The translations under genes and the position numbers were made by a program. The notes below the pieces were generated by a model. The model did not search any database. It was not told the origin of the DNA and worked only from the letters and a program-made list of their open reading frames with translations. A stretch of 64,000 bases of DNA from Circinella umbellata. Lineage: Eukaryota; Mucoromycota; Mucoromycetes; Mucorales; Lichtheimiaceae. Positions 25,330-36,781 of this stretch are shown here, one piece after another (position 1 is the stretch's first letter; each line of letters opens with the position of its first letter). The stretch lies in NCBI GenBank assembly GCA_025093555.1, contig JAIWNF010000024.1:248001-312000 (forward strand). The letters are read 5' to 3'.

Positions 25330-26470
25330 TCATCAGAATCCTAAATCACAATATCATTTAGATTGTTAATAAATGAGAATAAGAGTGTCGATTTCATTGA
25401 CAGTTAATGCATTATAACGTCAATGATCTGGAGTATTCTCGAAATTGATCACAATTCTTACATTGTCAATGTCATAAGTTTCTGAAACTTCTTTCATACT
25501 TTGAAATAATTCGGCGGATATATTATAACGGCGCACTATGTTTTGTAACTGCTAAAGTAAAACGTTCTTGAGATTTACAGGAGCAACAGTATGTCGATTA
25601 AGAGTTCTAGCGAATAATCTATCAAATATATAAATTTGAGTTAATCCAGCTGTCTCATTCCTATCAAGTAGCAGTGCTCCAACACTATAATATATGCTTA
25701 CACGAATAAGAAGATTATATGCACCACTGCGAGCATTCGCAAGAGTATAACCAGTATTGCCCCAAGAAACGTAAAGCTTGATATATTGTTAGAAATATGA
25801 ATATTGAAACGGAGGTGCTCAGAATTAGAACCATTTCTGTAGGAGTAGAACTCCATTCTAAAGGCTCACATTCTTGTTTGAATCAAGACTACACAGAGCT
25901 TGAATAAACAATCTTGAATCCATAATCGAGCGCGACATTGAATGGGTACGTTCAGTATCTATAGATCCGATAGATTATCAACGTGTGGAGCCTTTAATCA
26001 ATACCATGAACGCATATTTATCATTACAATACTCACTTAAGCATTATTTATAGAGTACGTAGCTGTAAAAATAGTTCCTCGCTCACCTTGGTTGATAGAG
26101 TTATTATGCGCCTGTGATCTTGTCTACAACAGGAACAAAACAGAGGGAACAAATAATTCTAGCCTTATAATGCCTTTATTTTAACTTGACCATTAGGCAT
26201 AATGTTTTCATGAGCATTAGAAACTAAAGGAAGAAAAAAAGAAAAAAGAATCTGAGCTTTATTACAGCTTACGTACACCTATTTCCTTTTTTTTTTTTGT
26301 GTAAGCAGTAGTAGTTTTACTGAAAGTACTCACGTTTCCTATTTAGAATACTTCCGACCCACTATTAAAGACAAAATCTCATTAGTACGTAAGATATCGT
26401 AGATAACAAAATATTAGTTGAATTTTTACCTGGTTTTGTCGATGTCTGTCGAGTAATCTGCTATTTATAC
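25330..26470 (-). mobile_element. Decayed Helitron, Rep/N-terminal-region relic
   Basis: On the minus strand, with frameshifts, segments resemble the region around the Rep part of fungal Helitron proteins. NETAGLTQIYIFDRLFAR lies near 25660-25610, LQNIVRRYNISAELFQSMKE near 25560-25490, and NVRIVINFENTPDH then RRYNALTVNEIDTL near 25470-25390; intact relatives have a similar run ending in RYN.PT..EVA. A scrap NSINQGERGTIFTATYSIN near 26100-26040 fits the upstream portion. No intact HUH motif was found. It is in opposite orientation to the helicase relic at 29.6-32.0 kb, so the two need not be one element. Confidence 0.55.
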
Positions 26471-26701
26471 CGTCACAGCTTACAGCATGTACGATCCATC
26501 ACCCGTTTGAATCGCCTGGTAAAACTAAAAAGAAAAAAGAATATATAGATTGAGTATTTTATGCAACATCGAACATATTTTTTTTTCTGAAACATTTTAC
26601 TTCCCTTCTGTTAATGGCCACATCCACAAAAAATATTCTGAAAGTACGATTCCGAAAAATCCGACCCACTCTCTTAGTAGTACACTGTTGCACACATCAC
26701 C

Positions 26702-27245
26702 CCCTCTTTCGAGGCATATCCTACACAGTCCGGTTTTTAAGACCTGTTGCTGATCCTATAAATATTCAACAGACCGCTAGTAGCCGTGTGACAGGTCTTC
26801 TTGTTGTAGCCAACCTACTGGACAGCTCTACACAATGTATGTGTAGGACACCTAAGTTCCCACTTTTGCAAGAGGGACGTCTTCCTCCACAATCCGGTTT
26901 GCATTGCCAATACATATATTCAATAGATTGCTAGTGGCCGCCTGGCAAGATTTACCAGCCCACTGAATGACTAGGCATCAAATGTGTTTACGTTTGCTCT
27001 AGCTCCCTCTTTAGAGGCATATCCTTCACAGTCCGGTTTACATGACTTTTTCATGATCGTGCAAATATTCGACAGACTATTAGCAGCCGCCTGGCAAGAC
27101 CTACCAGCCCACTGGACAGCTCTATACAGTATGTACAGGGCACCTAAGCCTCCTCTTTTACAAGAGGGACGTCCCTCCTTCACAATCCGGTTTATATTGG
27201 CGATACAAATATTCGACAGATTGCTAGTCACCGTGTGACAGAATA
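26702..27245. repeat. Tandem repeat, four diverged units of ~150 bp in alternating order
   Basis: The motif ATATTCRACAGA..CTAGTAGCCGCC recurs at 26763, 26916, 27065 and 27209 (spacings 153, 149, 144 bp). Units alternate in type: CCCTCTTT.GAGGCATATCCT at 26702 and 27005, versus CTTTTRCAAGAGGGACGT at 26863 and 27155, so the higher-order period is about 300 bp. Each unit includes (A/G)TCCGGTTT and TGGCAAGACCTACCAGCCCAC-like text. It is GC-richer than the surroundings and encodes nothing recognisable. Confidence 0.75.
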
Positions 27246-27249
27246 AAAC

Positions 27250-27600
27250 CTACCAACCCACTGAACGGACTAGGCGCCAAGAGCAGCAACATGCACCACA
27301 AGAAAAAGAGAATCGGAAAAAAGAAAGGGCGTACAAATATCTTTGGTAGATGTAGCATAGAAACATACCAAATATTAAATTATTATAAATGTATAAGTTT
27401 CTTTAAGTTATTTTTATATAAATATAGAAACATAGAACTAATAGAGCCAGTGGAAATAAAACATTAAGAATTAAATTTACCAGTAGCGTAGATATTGTTT
27501 ACGTAATGCAATGTTAATAGAGTATTTAAATCCAACGAATGTATTAATAAAGTGTTATAAACGTAATTTAATGTGATATAATGGAAGATATCAAAAAATA
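27250..27600. other. A/T-rich spacer
   Basis: No gene or repeat recognised between the tandem repeat and the LINE-like scrap. Confidence 0.4.
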
Positions 27601-27729
27601 ATAAATGACTGAAAAGTATTAAGAACGGCGTGGTTGAATTGAAAGGCCATATGATTGATTACATCCAATCAATTTTGACCTGATGACATGTTGCTGCGAT
27701 TTAAATAAGTTGCATTAAAGAAAACTCGT

Positions 27730-27972
27730 TTGTCTCAAGAACTCGCTTGCGTATGGTCGTTTAATATAGCTAACCCTTTCAGTATATCAAAACTGAAAGC
27801 AATCCGTCACATCTCTTACCGTATTTTCATTGTTTGTACCTTCTTATCGGTTTGGCATGCTCACTGGCGACGCTTCGTTTTTGAGGAAGAAACTTTTTGG
27901 CAGAACAGTGTTGCAACAGCTTTATTGGTATATTTTGATGAAGCTATACGTACTACAAGATTTTTAGGCTGA
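27730..27972 (+). mobile_element. Possible C-terminal scrap of a LINE-like element
   Basis: The frame includes SVWHAHWRRFVFEEETFWQN followed by VATALLVYFDEAI. This resembles the C-terminal tail of non-LTR retrotransposon proteins of Mucorales (an IW..HWRFVFDD.PF-like block). It is short, without a start, reverse transcriptase or RNase H region, so it is a relic at most. Recognition rests on one block. Confidence 0.35.
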
Positions 27973-28540
27973 GCATTTTTTTAGAACACGCTGACATTAG
28001 CTGATATCAGTACATCATTATTTCTGAATGAGCTTAATGTTCAATACGAATATCAAATATATTGAAGAACATCGTCGACTTTCAAAATGATTTTATGTAG
28101 CCTAGCAAAAAAAAAAAAAAAAAATGCGCAGTCTGTAAATTCAGTAAATAATATGCAAACAGGTATGATGTTTTTTTTGTCATACAAATAAAAACAAAAG
28201 CTTCCTTTGTAGTAATGTATCACAAATGATTGAGAGAAGGAAACAAAAAAAAAATTGGGGGATGCATGTAAAAATGAGAAAATCCCTTTTTTTTCTAACA
28301 GCATGGTAATTCATTTTCACATGACGGCCATGGCCGACATCATTCTCAAAGCAAAAAGAGCTCCATTGTATAAAATTTCATTGACTTAAAAAACCCATAC
28401 ATATTGTACGGCCGCCATTGTTTTAATCATCCCAGTATGAATTACACCTTCTTTTGCTTTCCCATACCTTTCTTATATTATACAATAAAAAAACCCATCC
28501 ACATCTTTCCCAATGTCTTTACAATTTAATTATCTCTGTC
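27973..28540. other. Spacer, A/T-rich with poly-A run
   Basis: An 18-A run lies near 28107-28124. No gene recognised. Confidence 0.4.
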
Positions 28541-28544
28541 TTCC

Positions 28545-29550
28545 GATTCAGAAGAAGAATCAAGTCCATTAGACGAAATGTTAGCTAATGAATATTATTT
28601 TGGAGAAGAATTATTCCAATGACGGAACAAAGTGATCCACTGCGCGAAAAAGTTGATATCAAGTTCTTTGAAAACAGCCTTCTAGTTACTTTGCCAGTGT
28701 ACCTACTGATAATTGGACTTATCGTGATTACCTTCAGTCAGTTGTTGATGCAAATCCTGGAGTCGACAAACAAATGTTAAATGTTTTTGCTATAAAAAAT
28801 CTTACGGAATTTATGGAAAGCTCCAAGAATCCTGTAAAATCCAATAAAGTACATGAGCTGTTGGAGTCATTATGCGATCAGCAATGCTCTACTCCCCAAT
28901 CGTCTTTTTCAACTGACAAACAAGCTGCTAATGCGTCGTCATACAATGTTAATTTTACAAATCCTTCTTCTCCATTTTTTGGAGATGGCAAACCACCAGC
29001 AACAAATACTGATGTTCACATCAGCAACAACTCACGGGGGATGATTAATTACGGAGATCATGTAACTTATAACGACAGCCGTGTTGTATACGAGAAAGAA
29101 AAAGGAGACCGGGAAACTGGAAAAAGAGAATTACAAAAAGCAAAGTAGGATTTCCTTTATTATGTATTTTTCGATTGATATTATTGTCATTATTTGTCAC
29201 TGATAGTGAATTGCATTTTTTTTAATCTATGGTATAGTGACAACGTAGCTCAAAAGGAAGTAAAGCGAATAAAGCCAAACCAAGTATATACAATGCTTCC
29301 AAATGATATTGGCTCTAGTTCCTTAGTACGTATTACTTTATCCTTGTTTTTTGAGAAGAAAAGGTGTGATTATATTTATAATAATGAAAATGATATAGAT
29401 AAAAATGCTGATACACTCGTCTTAAGAACGAGAGCCGATTATGACAAGGAAAGAATTAGTGAGATGCATCGTTACTATGAGGTGCTGGCATTGTGTCTTA
29501 AGTTCTTCCAAAGGTTAGTAGCTTACAGTAAACATCGTCTGTTTTTATAA
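28545..29550 (+). pseudogene. Second fragment of a dispersed fungal gene family, decayed
   Basis: Plus-strand fragments: SSPLDEMLANEYYFGEELFQ near 28560-28620, then after a frameshift DNWTYRDYLQSVVDANPGVD, leading into an open stretch (28774-29148) with FMESSKNPVKSNKVHELLES and, near its end, HISNNSRGMINYGDHVTYND. A further piece at about 29240-29515 includes QVYTMLPNDI and RTRADYDKERISEMHRYYE, possibly after an intron at 29147-29238. Acidic, Asn/Ser-rich, no catalytic motif seen. The style resembles the N-terminal part of the family relic at 23.2-25.2 kb, but the two do not overlap, so this is a guess. Confidence 0.4.
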
Positions 29551-29608
29551 TCATTGTATAAGCTAAACAGTCTATTGTTACTACAATAATACACGTAGGT
29601 GACGGAAG

Positions 29609-30800
29609 ATGGATTATTGGCGCCCAGAGCAACAACTGTCACTTTCATTTCAAGCTGCTCCTCGGGGACATGGTTTATTAACAGATCAGCAAGAGTGGAG
29701 TGATTGTCTTGCTCAAGCAGCTACATACCAATGTTCACATCCACTAAGACATCTTTTTGCCATTATATTGGTATTCTACCACCCTGAAAATCCCCATACT
29801 TGGTGGTTTAATACACTAAAATAATATGTCTGAAGGCTTTTTATGTGCAGCACGCCAAGATCTAAACGATCCAGAATTACAATTTACAGATGCGATATAC
29901 AACCAAGCATTGTTAGATATTGAATCTGTGTTAATTCCGTTATCAAGGTCATTGCATGAATTTAGTGGTTTTATTGTGCCAGAACCTGTACATGATGGTG
30001 CAAATATAGAAGAGCCATTACTGATACGTGAGCATCGTCGACTATCAGCTCGTCTTACTTTACGACCAGAGCGCCAATTTGAATTTAATAATGATCAGCA
30101 AGCCATCTATGATGCTATAAACCGCTCTATAGCTGCTCCCGAACAACAATCAAAACTACATTTTGTAGATGGTCCAGGAAGAACTGGAAAAACATATCTT
30201 TTAATGACATTCTTGAAAATGTTCGACGAACTAATTCCATTGCTCTTGCTGCTGCTACAAGTGGTACTGCGGCTTTATTGCTTGATGGTGGACATACAAC
30301 ATCCCATTAGAAACGAATGAAACATCAATATGTGGCTTTACTCCTCGCTCTGATATGACAAGATTAATCAGATTAACAAGCATAATCATTTGAGATAAAG
30401 CATCCATGATTAGCCGTGATGTCATTGAAACTGTTAACCATAGCATTCAAGACATAATGCGTTCTGTGGATCCAGATCTTGAGAATATTCTCTTTGGTGG
30501 AAAAGTTGTTGTGTTTCGTGGTGATTTTCGTCAGGTACTTTATTTAAATAGCTAAGTTTAGGTTGTTCAGGGGTAAGGGTTCGGTACTTTTTATGGATCA
30601 ATTCAATAATACTCATGTATAATACTATGTAGGTTCTTCCTGTAATACTAATGCTAAACGTCCTCAAATCGTTGCTCAATGTTTGAATCGATCTTCCATT
30701 TGGCGTCACACCGTAGTGCACCATCGTCACATAAATATGCATCATGTTCAGCAAGCTGCAAATACTGTTGATGGTACTGAATTATGTGAGTTTGCAGAAT
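29609..30800 (+). mobile_element. Decayed Helitron helicase (PIF1-like), N-terminal two thirds
   Basis: ATP-dependent DNA helicase part of a Helitron. AATYQCSHPLRHLFAIILVF near 29730 and FNNDQQAIYDAINRSI near 30080 lead to the Walker A region FVDGPGRTGKTYLL near 30165-30206, where the consensus is GPGGTGKT (one Gly is Arg here). A frameshift near 30220 moves the continuing sequence to another frame (AAATSGTAALLLDGGHTT). Further blocks SRDVIETVNHSIQDIMRSVD near 30410 and FGGKVVVFRGDFRQVLPV near 30493-30640 follow, the latter broken by an intron-like insert. The similarity stops near 30800 where foreign sequence begins. The family is clear; the gene is dead. Confidence 0.8.
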
Positions 30801-31480
30801 ATCTTTCACCGCCCGGGGCCACTGGCGCCTGGCCCTGATCTTCGTATGCTAACGCCACGATATAATGTTACCCCTTTTTTTCCTCTTTTCTTCATATATT
30901 TATATATTTATATATTTATATATTTATGTTTATATATGTATATAAATGTATATATCTTTTATTTTTTTTATTACGTACCATCTTTTTATTACGTACCATA
31001 TTTTTTTACTATTATCAGTATTACAAACATTTTATCACTACCATCATCTTTTTATTATAATAAATCTTATTTGTAACCAGATTTGACTTTACCTGGAATT
31101 GGATTCGATTTTATATGCAATAAGACTTGGTTTTTTCTAAAACTGGATTTACTTTTACGTACCTCATTTTCACGTTATACCAGATTCTTTTTTACTTGAA
31201 ATTAAATTCGGATTAAGTAATTGGATGGTCGAATATTTAGTATAAATAGGATAGTTTCTTCCTTTCTTTGCAAAAATAATAGTAGTTATGTACGTACATA
31301 GGTTCAATCTTTTTTCACCATTTAGTGAAATAAACTCTTTTCCTGACTATGTGATCGGTTGCACGAGGATCTGCTAGGTATAAAACCGCCCCATCCGCGC
31401 GCGCTACTTTTTTAATTTTCTTTTTTTTTGATTCTTGAGTTTTTAACTCGAAATTCCTTATATTTTCTTTTTATTTTATT
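30801..31480. other. Insertion separating the two helicase parts; TATATTTA repeat and TATA box
   Basis: This stretch does not match helicase and interrupts it. It begins GC-rich (CCGCCCGGGGCC near 30810), has a TATATTTA-type microsatellite (30896-30930), several TTACGTACCAT copies (30970-31000), and near its end TATAAAACCGCCCC (31379-31392) followed by GCGCGCGC. The latter looks like a promoter. It could be a solo retroelement end or a small non-autonomous insert; no matching terminal repeats were found. Confidence 0.4.
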
Positions 31481-31483
31481 AAA

Positions 31484-31990
31484 TATGATTCAAACGGAAC
31501 GTAACAATACTCTATATGATCTGATTAATGCTATATATAAACATTTGGAGTCACCTAATGTGAGCATGGAAGTTCTTACAAGTCATGCTATTTTGACACC
31601 AAAGGATGTAGATGTTGTAGAGTTAAATAGCCTGATACTTGATCAGTTTCTAGGCAAAACCCAAGAAGTCAAAAGTGCTAACCAAGTGGATGACTCTGAA
31701 GATCAAATTTGTTATCCAACTGAACCACTTAACTCTTTTAATCCATCAGACCTTCCCCTTCATACTTTTAAGCTCAAGTGAGATGCTCCATCACGTTACT
31801 TCGAAATTTAAACACTGCTCAACAAGGTCTTTGTAATGGAACTCGCTTGGTTGTGCAATTTTTTCACCGATATGTACTTGAAGCTGAAATTGTCACCGAG
31901 CAGCATACAGGCACACTTCTCCATATTCCATGAATCACCCTTACTCCTTCTCAAGCCCGTTCTTCTATTAAATTTTAAAGGACACAATTG
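31484..31990 (+). mobile_element. Decayed Helitron helicase, C-terminal part
   Basis: Continuation of the PIF1-like helicase after the insertion. HAILTPKDVDVVELNSLILD, YPTEPLNSFNPSDLPLHTFK and then, past a stop at 31779, GCSITLLRNLNTAQQGLCNG and TRLVVQFFHRYVLEAEIV. These blocks are typical of the C-terminal part of fungal Helitron helicases. The last motif (TINKSQGQ-like) is missing or degraded after about 31990. Confidence 0.75.
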
Positions 31991-32940
31991 CTTATCAGAT
32001 TGACATTCTTTGTGTTGGCCATGGTCGGAAATTTTAGAATAAAAATTAGGTTTGAAGCTCCAGAGTTCGTTTTTATCTTATGTGTGGTGGGGCAAATTTA
32101 ACTTTTAATGTTGTATACAAGATACATTTTTGTATGGTTCATTATTACAGGTTTATTTTTGCAAGTACAGTACTAATTTATTGGAAACGTTTATAAAGAT
32201 TTGTAGCAAGACGCGTTGTAGTATGACAATCGATGTTACTTTCTTTTTCGTTTATCATTTCGATGATAGTGCATATTTTTTTTTTTTTTTTGTAAATATG
32301 TACCCTGTTACGTTGCTGCTAGTATGGTTGGGAAAAAACCGAGCTCAATAATAGTTCAACATATTCAAAAAAAAAATCTTGCATCATATAATGCAAACTT
32401 GCGTAGCGTGAAACAATTCAGTCATACATTAGACCTAGTACCTGCACAGATATTTACTAATAATCTTTTCTTGCCCCTATTCCTTGATATTAGATCACCG
32501 CACTACTGTGTGTAAAACAGTATCATATTTGATGAGATTTGTTGAAAACTCTTCAAAAGACCTATAATTTTTTCCTCGGTAAAGACATGTTACAAATGAT
32601 ACTGCTAGATACTAATGTAATTATAATCCACTTTGATGTTTTTGATCTCTGTTTTTGATCTCTGTTTTTTTTATGGCTTTACTTTTGATGTTGCTACGTA
32701 CCATCAGTTTATTCATTTTTTACAAAAAATAATAATTATGAGTTTATACTAGTATTGTTTCAAGAGAAAAAAAGCGTTTAGTACCCCATGCGTTTGACCC
32801 CTTCCTTTCTTTTTCTTTCTTGTATATTTGGTATAGTAAATAAATTTTGATAATCCTTATACATTGCAACGCATTTTATTACCTCCCTAAAAAAGTTTGC
32901 AGATGAATAAGTATCAAAGAAAAAAGTAACAAAAGTTAGA
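31991..32940. other. A/T-rich spacer between Helitron relic and phospholipase gene
   Basis: No gene recognised. Contains poly-T runs (32278-32291) and the promoter side of the GDSL gene. Confidence 0.4.
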
Positions 32941-32944
32941 CAGT

Positions 32945-32951
32945 TATAAAA
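32945..32951 (+). promoter_or_regulatory. TATA box of the GDSL phospholipase gene
   Basis: TATAAAA lies 77 nt upstream of the ATG at 33022. Confidence 0.45.
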
Positions 32952-33021
32952 GCAGTTAATTTCTTGTTATTGTTGCTTTTTAGTCTTTTATTTTCTTCCT
33001 GCTTTTTGAGAGGCGAGTGAA

Positions 33022-34910
33022 ATGAGCAATATATATAATAATAACTTTATTTTCATTTTATTATTATTATCAATTTTCTATTATTATTCCATTGATGCTG
33101 GAGTAATAGAACAACAACAACCTCTGTATGCTGAAAGTATTTCACAGTGCCCGAAACTTGTTTCATCACCACGACGACAACAACCTACAAATATTCACGA
33201 TTTGCGCCCTGATGATATAAAAGCAGTTGCTGTAATTGGCGACAGGTAATAATATAATACATTAAATAGAACTGTTATCTAGTAGCAGCAGGCAATACTA
33301 CTCATGGTAGGAGTAATGGTAGACGTTACTACGTACAAATATAATAATCTTGCTACTGTATCATTACCCATATAGTATTTCTGCCGGTCTTGCAATGGAA
33401 AACACCAAAGCTGAATGTATAACCAATAACGACTTTACTGAATATAGAGGACTCAGTTTTGATGCTGGTGGTGTAAATATATAACTAAAGTTTTTTTTTC
33501 TATAAATTAACTAAATTCTCATTTTTTTTTTTTTTAATTTTTTTTTTATGGATTCGTATAAAATTGAAATCAGGACGAAGGGGCAATTACTATGCCTAAT
33601 TTTATAGATTATTATACACTAGAAAAATTAGCTGGTCCTTCAATTGGAAAACGTCAAATGTCAATATGTCCGGGTAAAGTGATACGAACAAGCAAAAATG
33701 ATTATATGTATTGTGGACGGATCACCGATTAATATTCTTATCGTCATATATTTTTTAGACACCTTTTTTTGTACAAATGCTTCATCAAAGTAAGTTTATT
33801 CTTTATGAGGAGTCTATATATTATGCAAATGTAAAAATAAGAAGAGAAGTTTACCAAAAGACATCTGTGTACTATAATAATAGCCCATCTGTAGATCATT
33901 TTAATGCTGCAATCCCTTCTGGAACAACAAAAAATATGAACCAACAAATTGAATATTTAATACCAAAAATTGGTGAAAATTCACTATTTGCAAATGATTG
34001 GAAGGTGCTCACTATTGAACTTGGAATGAATGATCTCGCTGTTTCTTGCATGAATGGTTTTACCATGTTTGATTTCTCAGATCGCATGAAGGCTGGAATC
34101 AGATTAATTCAAGAGAATATTGATTATGTCTTTATCAATCTTAGTAAGTAAATACTATATAAAATATATTCTTGAATTGTTAAAATTACTGTTCTTTTTT
34201 CTTTCACGCAACTACAATTCAAGTTGTTGTGGACATTATAAACATTTATGGCCATCTGAAATATATACGTATCTTTTTAATAATGTTATTTAGTTGGGTT
34301 AAGTCATAGTGAACAAGAAGTAAAGATCACAGATAGACACCCAGGATATCAAAAGAAATTTTGTGATGATCCATCATTTGATATTCAAGACAAAGAATGC
34401 TATTGTTGTCATATATCTAATGGCGTCGGTGAAGCTATCGTCGGTTCTAATGTTAGGCTTTTCAACGATGCATTACGTGAAATTGCAGCAATGTACCAGC
34501 CCAATAGTCCTAATGCTACGTTTGGTGTTGTTTATCAACCGTTTCTTCTAAAGATGGATACTCTATCTCATACAGCTATCAGGTATAAAAATAATACTAT
34601 CAACATATTTTCTTCACTTATTAATGTAATTTCGTGCTGTTATTTTAAAAATATATAGCAATTTGGATGGCTTTCATCCTAATATACATTTACATCAATT
34701 TTTTGCAAAGGTTAGTTTTATATACTTTTTCTTACAGTGTACGTATAATATAAAGCATGCCAATAACTTACACTATCACTACTGTTGGTATCTCAGAAAT
34801 TATGGAATCAAATGTTTTTAGCAAAGGATGATAAAGATCAAGAATTTGATTACGATCCAAATCTTCCAATTCGCTGTCCTGGAAAAAATGATCGATTTGC
34901 GACGCGTTAA
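33022..34910 (+). CDS. Secreted GDSL esterase/lipase, phospholipase B1-like
   Basis: Extracellular or secretory-pathway SGNH hydrolase similar to phospholipase B1, hydrolysing phospholipid acyl esters. Proposed exons: 33022-33245, 33376-33472, 33574-33673, 33847-34143, 34294-34582, 34659-34710, 34797-34910 (390 residues in frame). Residues about 8-25 form a hydrophobic signal segment (IFILLLLSIFYYYSIDA). Block I reads DDIKAVAVIGDSISAG, with the catalytic Ser75 codon split by intron 1. Block III is ELGMNDLAVSC. The C-terminal catalytic dyad lies in SNLDGFHPN, across the 34583-34658 intron. The acceptor at 33846 is my best in-frame choice; the region 33674-33846 is longer than other introns here and may hide something else. 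The family call is firm. Confidence 0.85.
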
Positions 34911-35479
34911 TTTTGTTGTTCTCCACTTTTTCTTATATATAATACATAACAGAATAATAAATAATAATGATATTCCGTAATTATAGGAATAATAGGTCTG
35001 CGATTACCTTGTTCACTTTACATCGTATATATAACACAGATAAAATGCATAGTAAATAATCTTGTGTTTTCTTTCATGCAGTACGTTGCATGACATCTAA
35101 TATAGACATCAATGATATTATAGCAAATAAAGGCATGTGTATTCTTTTTCTTATAAGTATAAACTTTTTTTCGTTGCAGTATTACTTTACTTTACGTACC
35201 ACTATATAAAATATTAACATCAACAACTAATTAAGCTAATACGTATAATACTTTAACAAATGGCAAAACTATCTTTAAGTTATTTACGTAGGGTTAATAG
35301 AATAATTTATAAGGAAGGCCGAAAATTATAACAATGAGAAAGTGACGTATGCATTCAATATTATGAATCAAAAGCTAAAAATATAAATACACTCATTTAT
35401 CTTTTTTCTTTTCTATCTTTTTCTTTCTTATTCCAATTTTACATTTATCACATCATTATCAACAAAAACAAATTTTATC
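34911..35479. other. Intergenic
   Basis: No gene recognised; 3' flank of the phospholipase and promoter of the next plus-strand gene. Confidence 0.4.
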
Positions 35480-36462
35480 ATGAGTACCTCAAAACGTACC
35501 AGTAATCGGTTAAGTCAACGTTCTCCAGATCCTGTGGTTGATCTCGATACTTTTGAGCGTGAACGACGTCAACGTCAACGAGAACAGCGTAAAGCTGAAG
35601 AGTCAGAAAAACCGGGTGAAAGTACAGGTTTTACGTTTAATAGTAAGACATGGAAAAGTAAAAGAGTTTAATTTAGCTATATTTTTTTTCATTTTGCAAA
35701 AAAAAAGAAAAAGTAGAGCGAAAAAAAAAGCATTCATTTATACATAATTATATATATATATATTGAATTTGTTATTTACTCTTCTTTATACGGATATCTT
35801 CTTCAAACGTTGCTTCTTATACCATTAAAGAAGAAGGTATGTATAGATTATGTTATATCATTGTGAGTTGTTAAATCAATATTATAACATTTTATTGAGA
35901 AGATTTATTACTTAAGTATATATTTAATTTTTACAATATCACTCTAGTCACAGTAGCCAATGTTACTGACGATAAAAAGGAGAAACACGGTGAAACAAAA
36001 GATTTCAAATTTGATAATGATAATCATAGGTAAGTAGCAGCTGTGGATTACTTTACTATTATTATTATTATCAATGCTATTTTTTCTTTTGAGGTTGGGG
36101 ATCATATACCAGATAATACATGCAAAGCTATTTATTTATTTGTCTATCCACTCATCCGCCATATTAATAATGTTAGTAATTTACCTGACTGCATTCGAAA
36201 CCTGTTTGAAGAAATCACGGTTAAGAAACAATTATATGAAGGTTTGTCCAAGCATTTAAATACGTTGATGCAAGTCGATAATCAAGTTTTAAACACTATT
36301 GATGATCAAGACAAGAAATTGTCAAAGCGCTTACATGAGTTATATCAAGAACTTGTTAAAACAACTAATAGCGATTTATCCACTGAACTATTCAAGCGTA
36401 CTAATGATACTGTTGTAGAGATCATTAGTCGATTGCCCAAAGATGTAACAAAGAATGAATAA
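35480..36462 (+). CDS. Hypothetical protein, basic/charged N-terminus and helical C-terminus
   Basis: Unrecognised. A first exon from the ATG at 35480 to about 35642 encodes a charged region (FERERRQRQREQRKAEESEK). A second likely exon, 35948-36029, encodes VANVTDDKKEKHGETKDFKF with donor GTAAGT. The third, ending at 36462, encodes a helical, possibly coiled-coil part (LFEEITVKKQLYEGLSKHLN, DDQDKKLSKRLHELYQELVK, ELFKRTNDTVVEIISRL). The join between the second and third exons does not close in frame with the obvious acceptor at 36093, so an exon boundary is misplaced, or there is a frameshift. Another exon may lie near 35790-35840. It is the right size for a small adaptor or complex subunit, but I do not name one. 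Confidence 0.6.
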
Positions 36463-36781
36463 CAATAAAAAAGAACAAGTTCGTGGGCAGAAGTAGGAAT
36501 GTTAAGATAAAAAATGAAAGATGAATGTATTACATGGATTTAATATTTGTATAGTTAATAATAAAATGCAATAAAACTCTTTTGTTATTATTATGTGTAT
36601 ACCAAGTTATGACTTGTAGTTACTACACTTTATATATATATCAAACTGTCACACAGAAATACAACGTACAAGTTTATTAAAATAAAAAAAAATTGAAGGT
36701 GAGAGGAAAGGAAAGGTATTGCTATTTATCTATATAAAAAACAGAATGGGGGAATGTGGTTTTTTTTTTATAATCTATTTA
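36463..36781. other. Convergent 3' spacer
   Basis: Short A/T-rich spacer between the 3' ends of two convergent genes. Nothing else seen. Confidence 0.4.

Noticed and set aside
26550..26934. Two plus-strand open frames ahead of and inside the tandem repeat
   Set aside because: Frames cross repeat units and have no homology.
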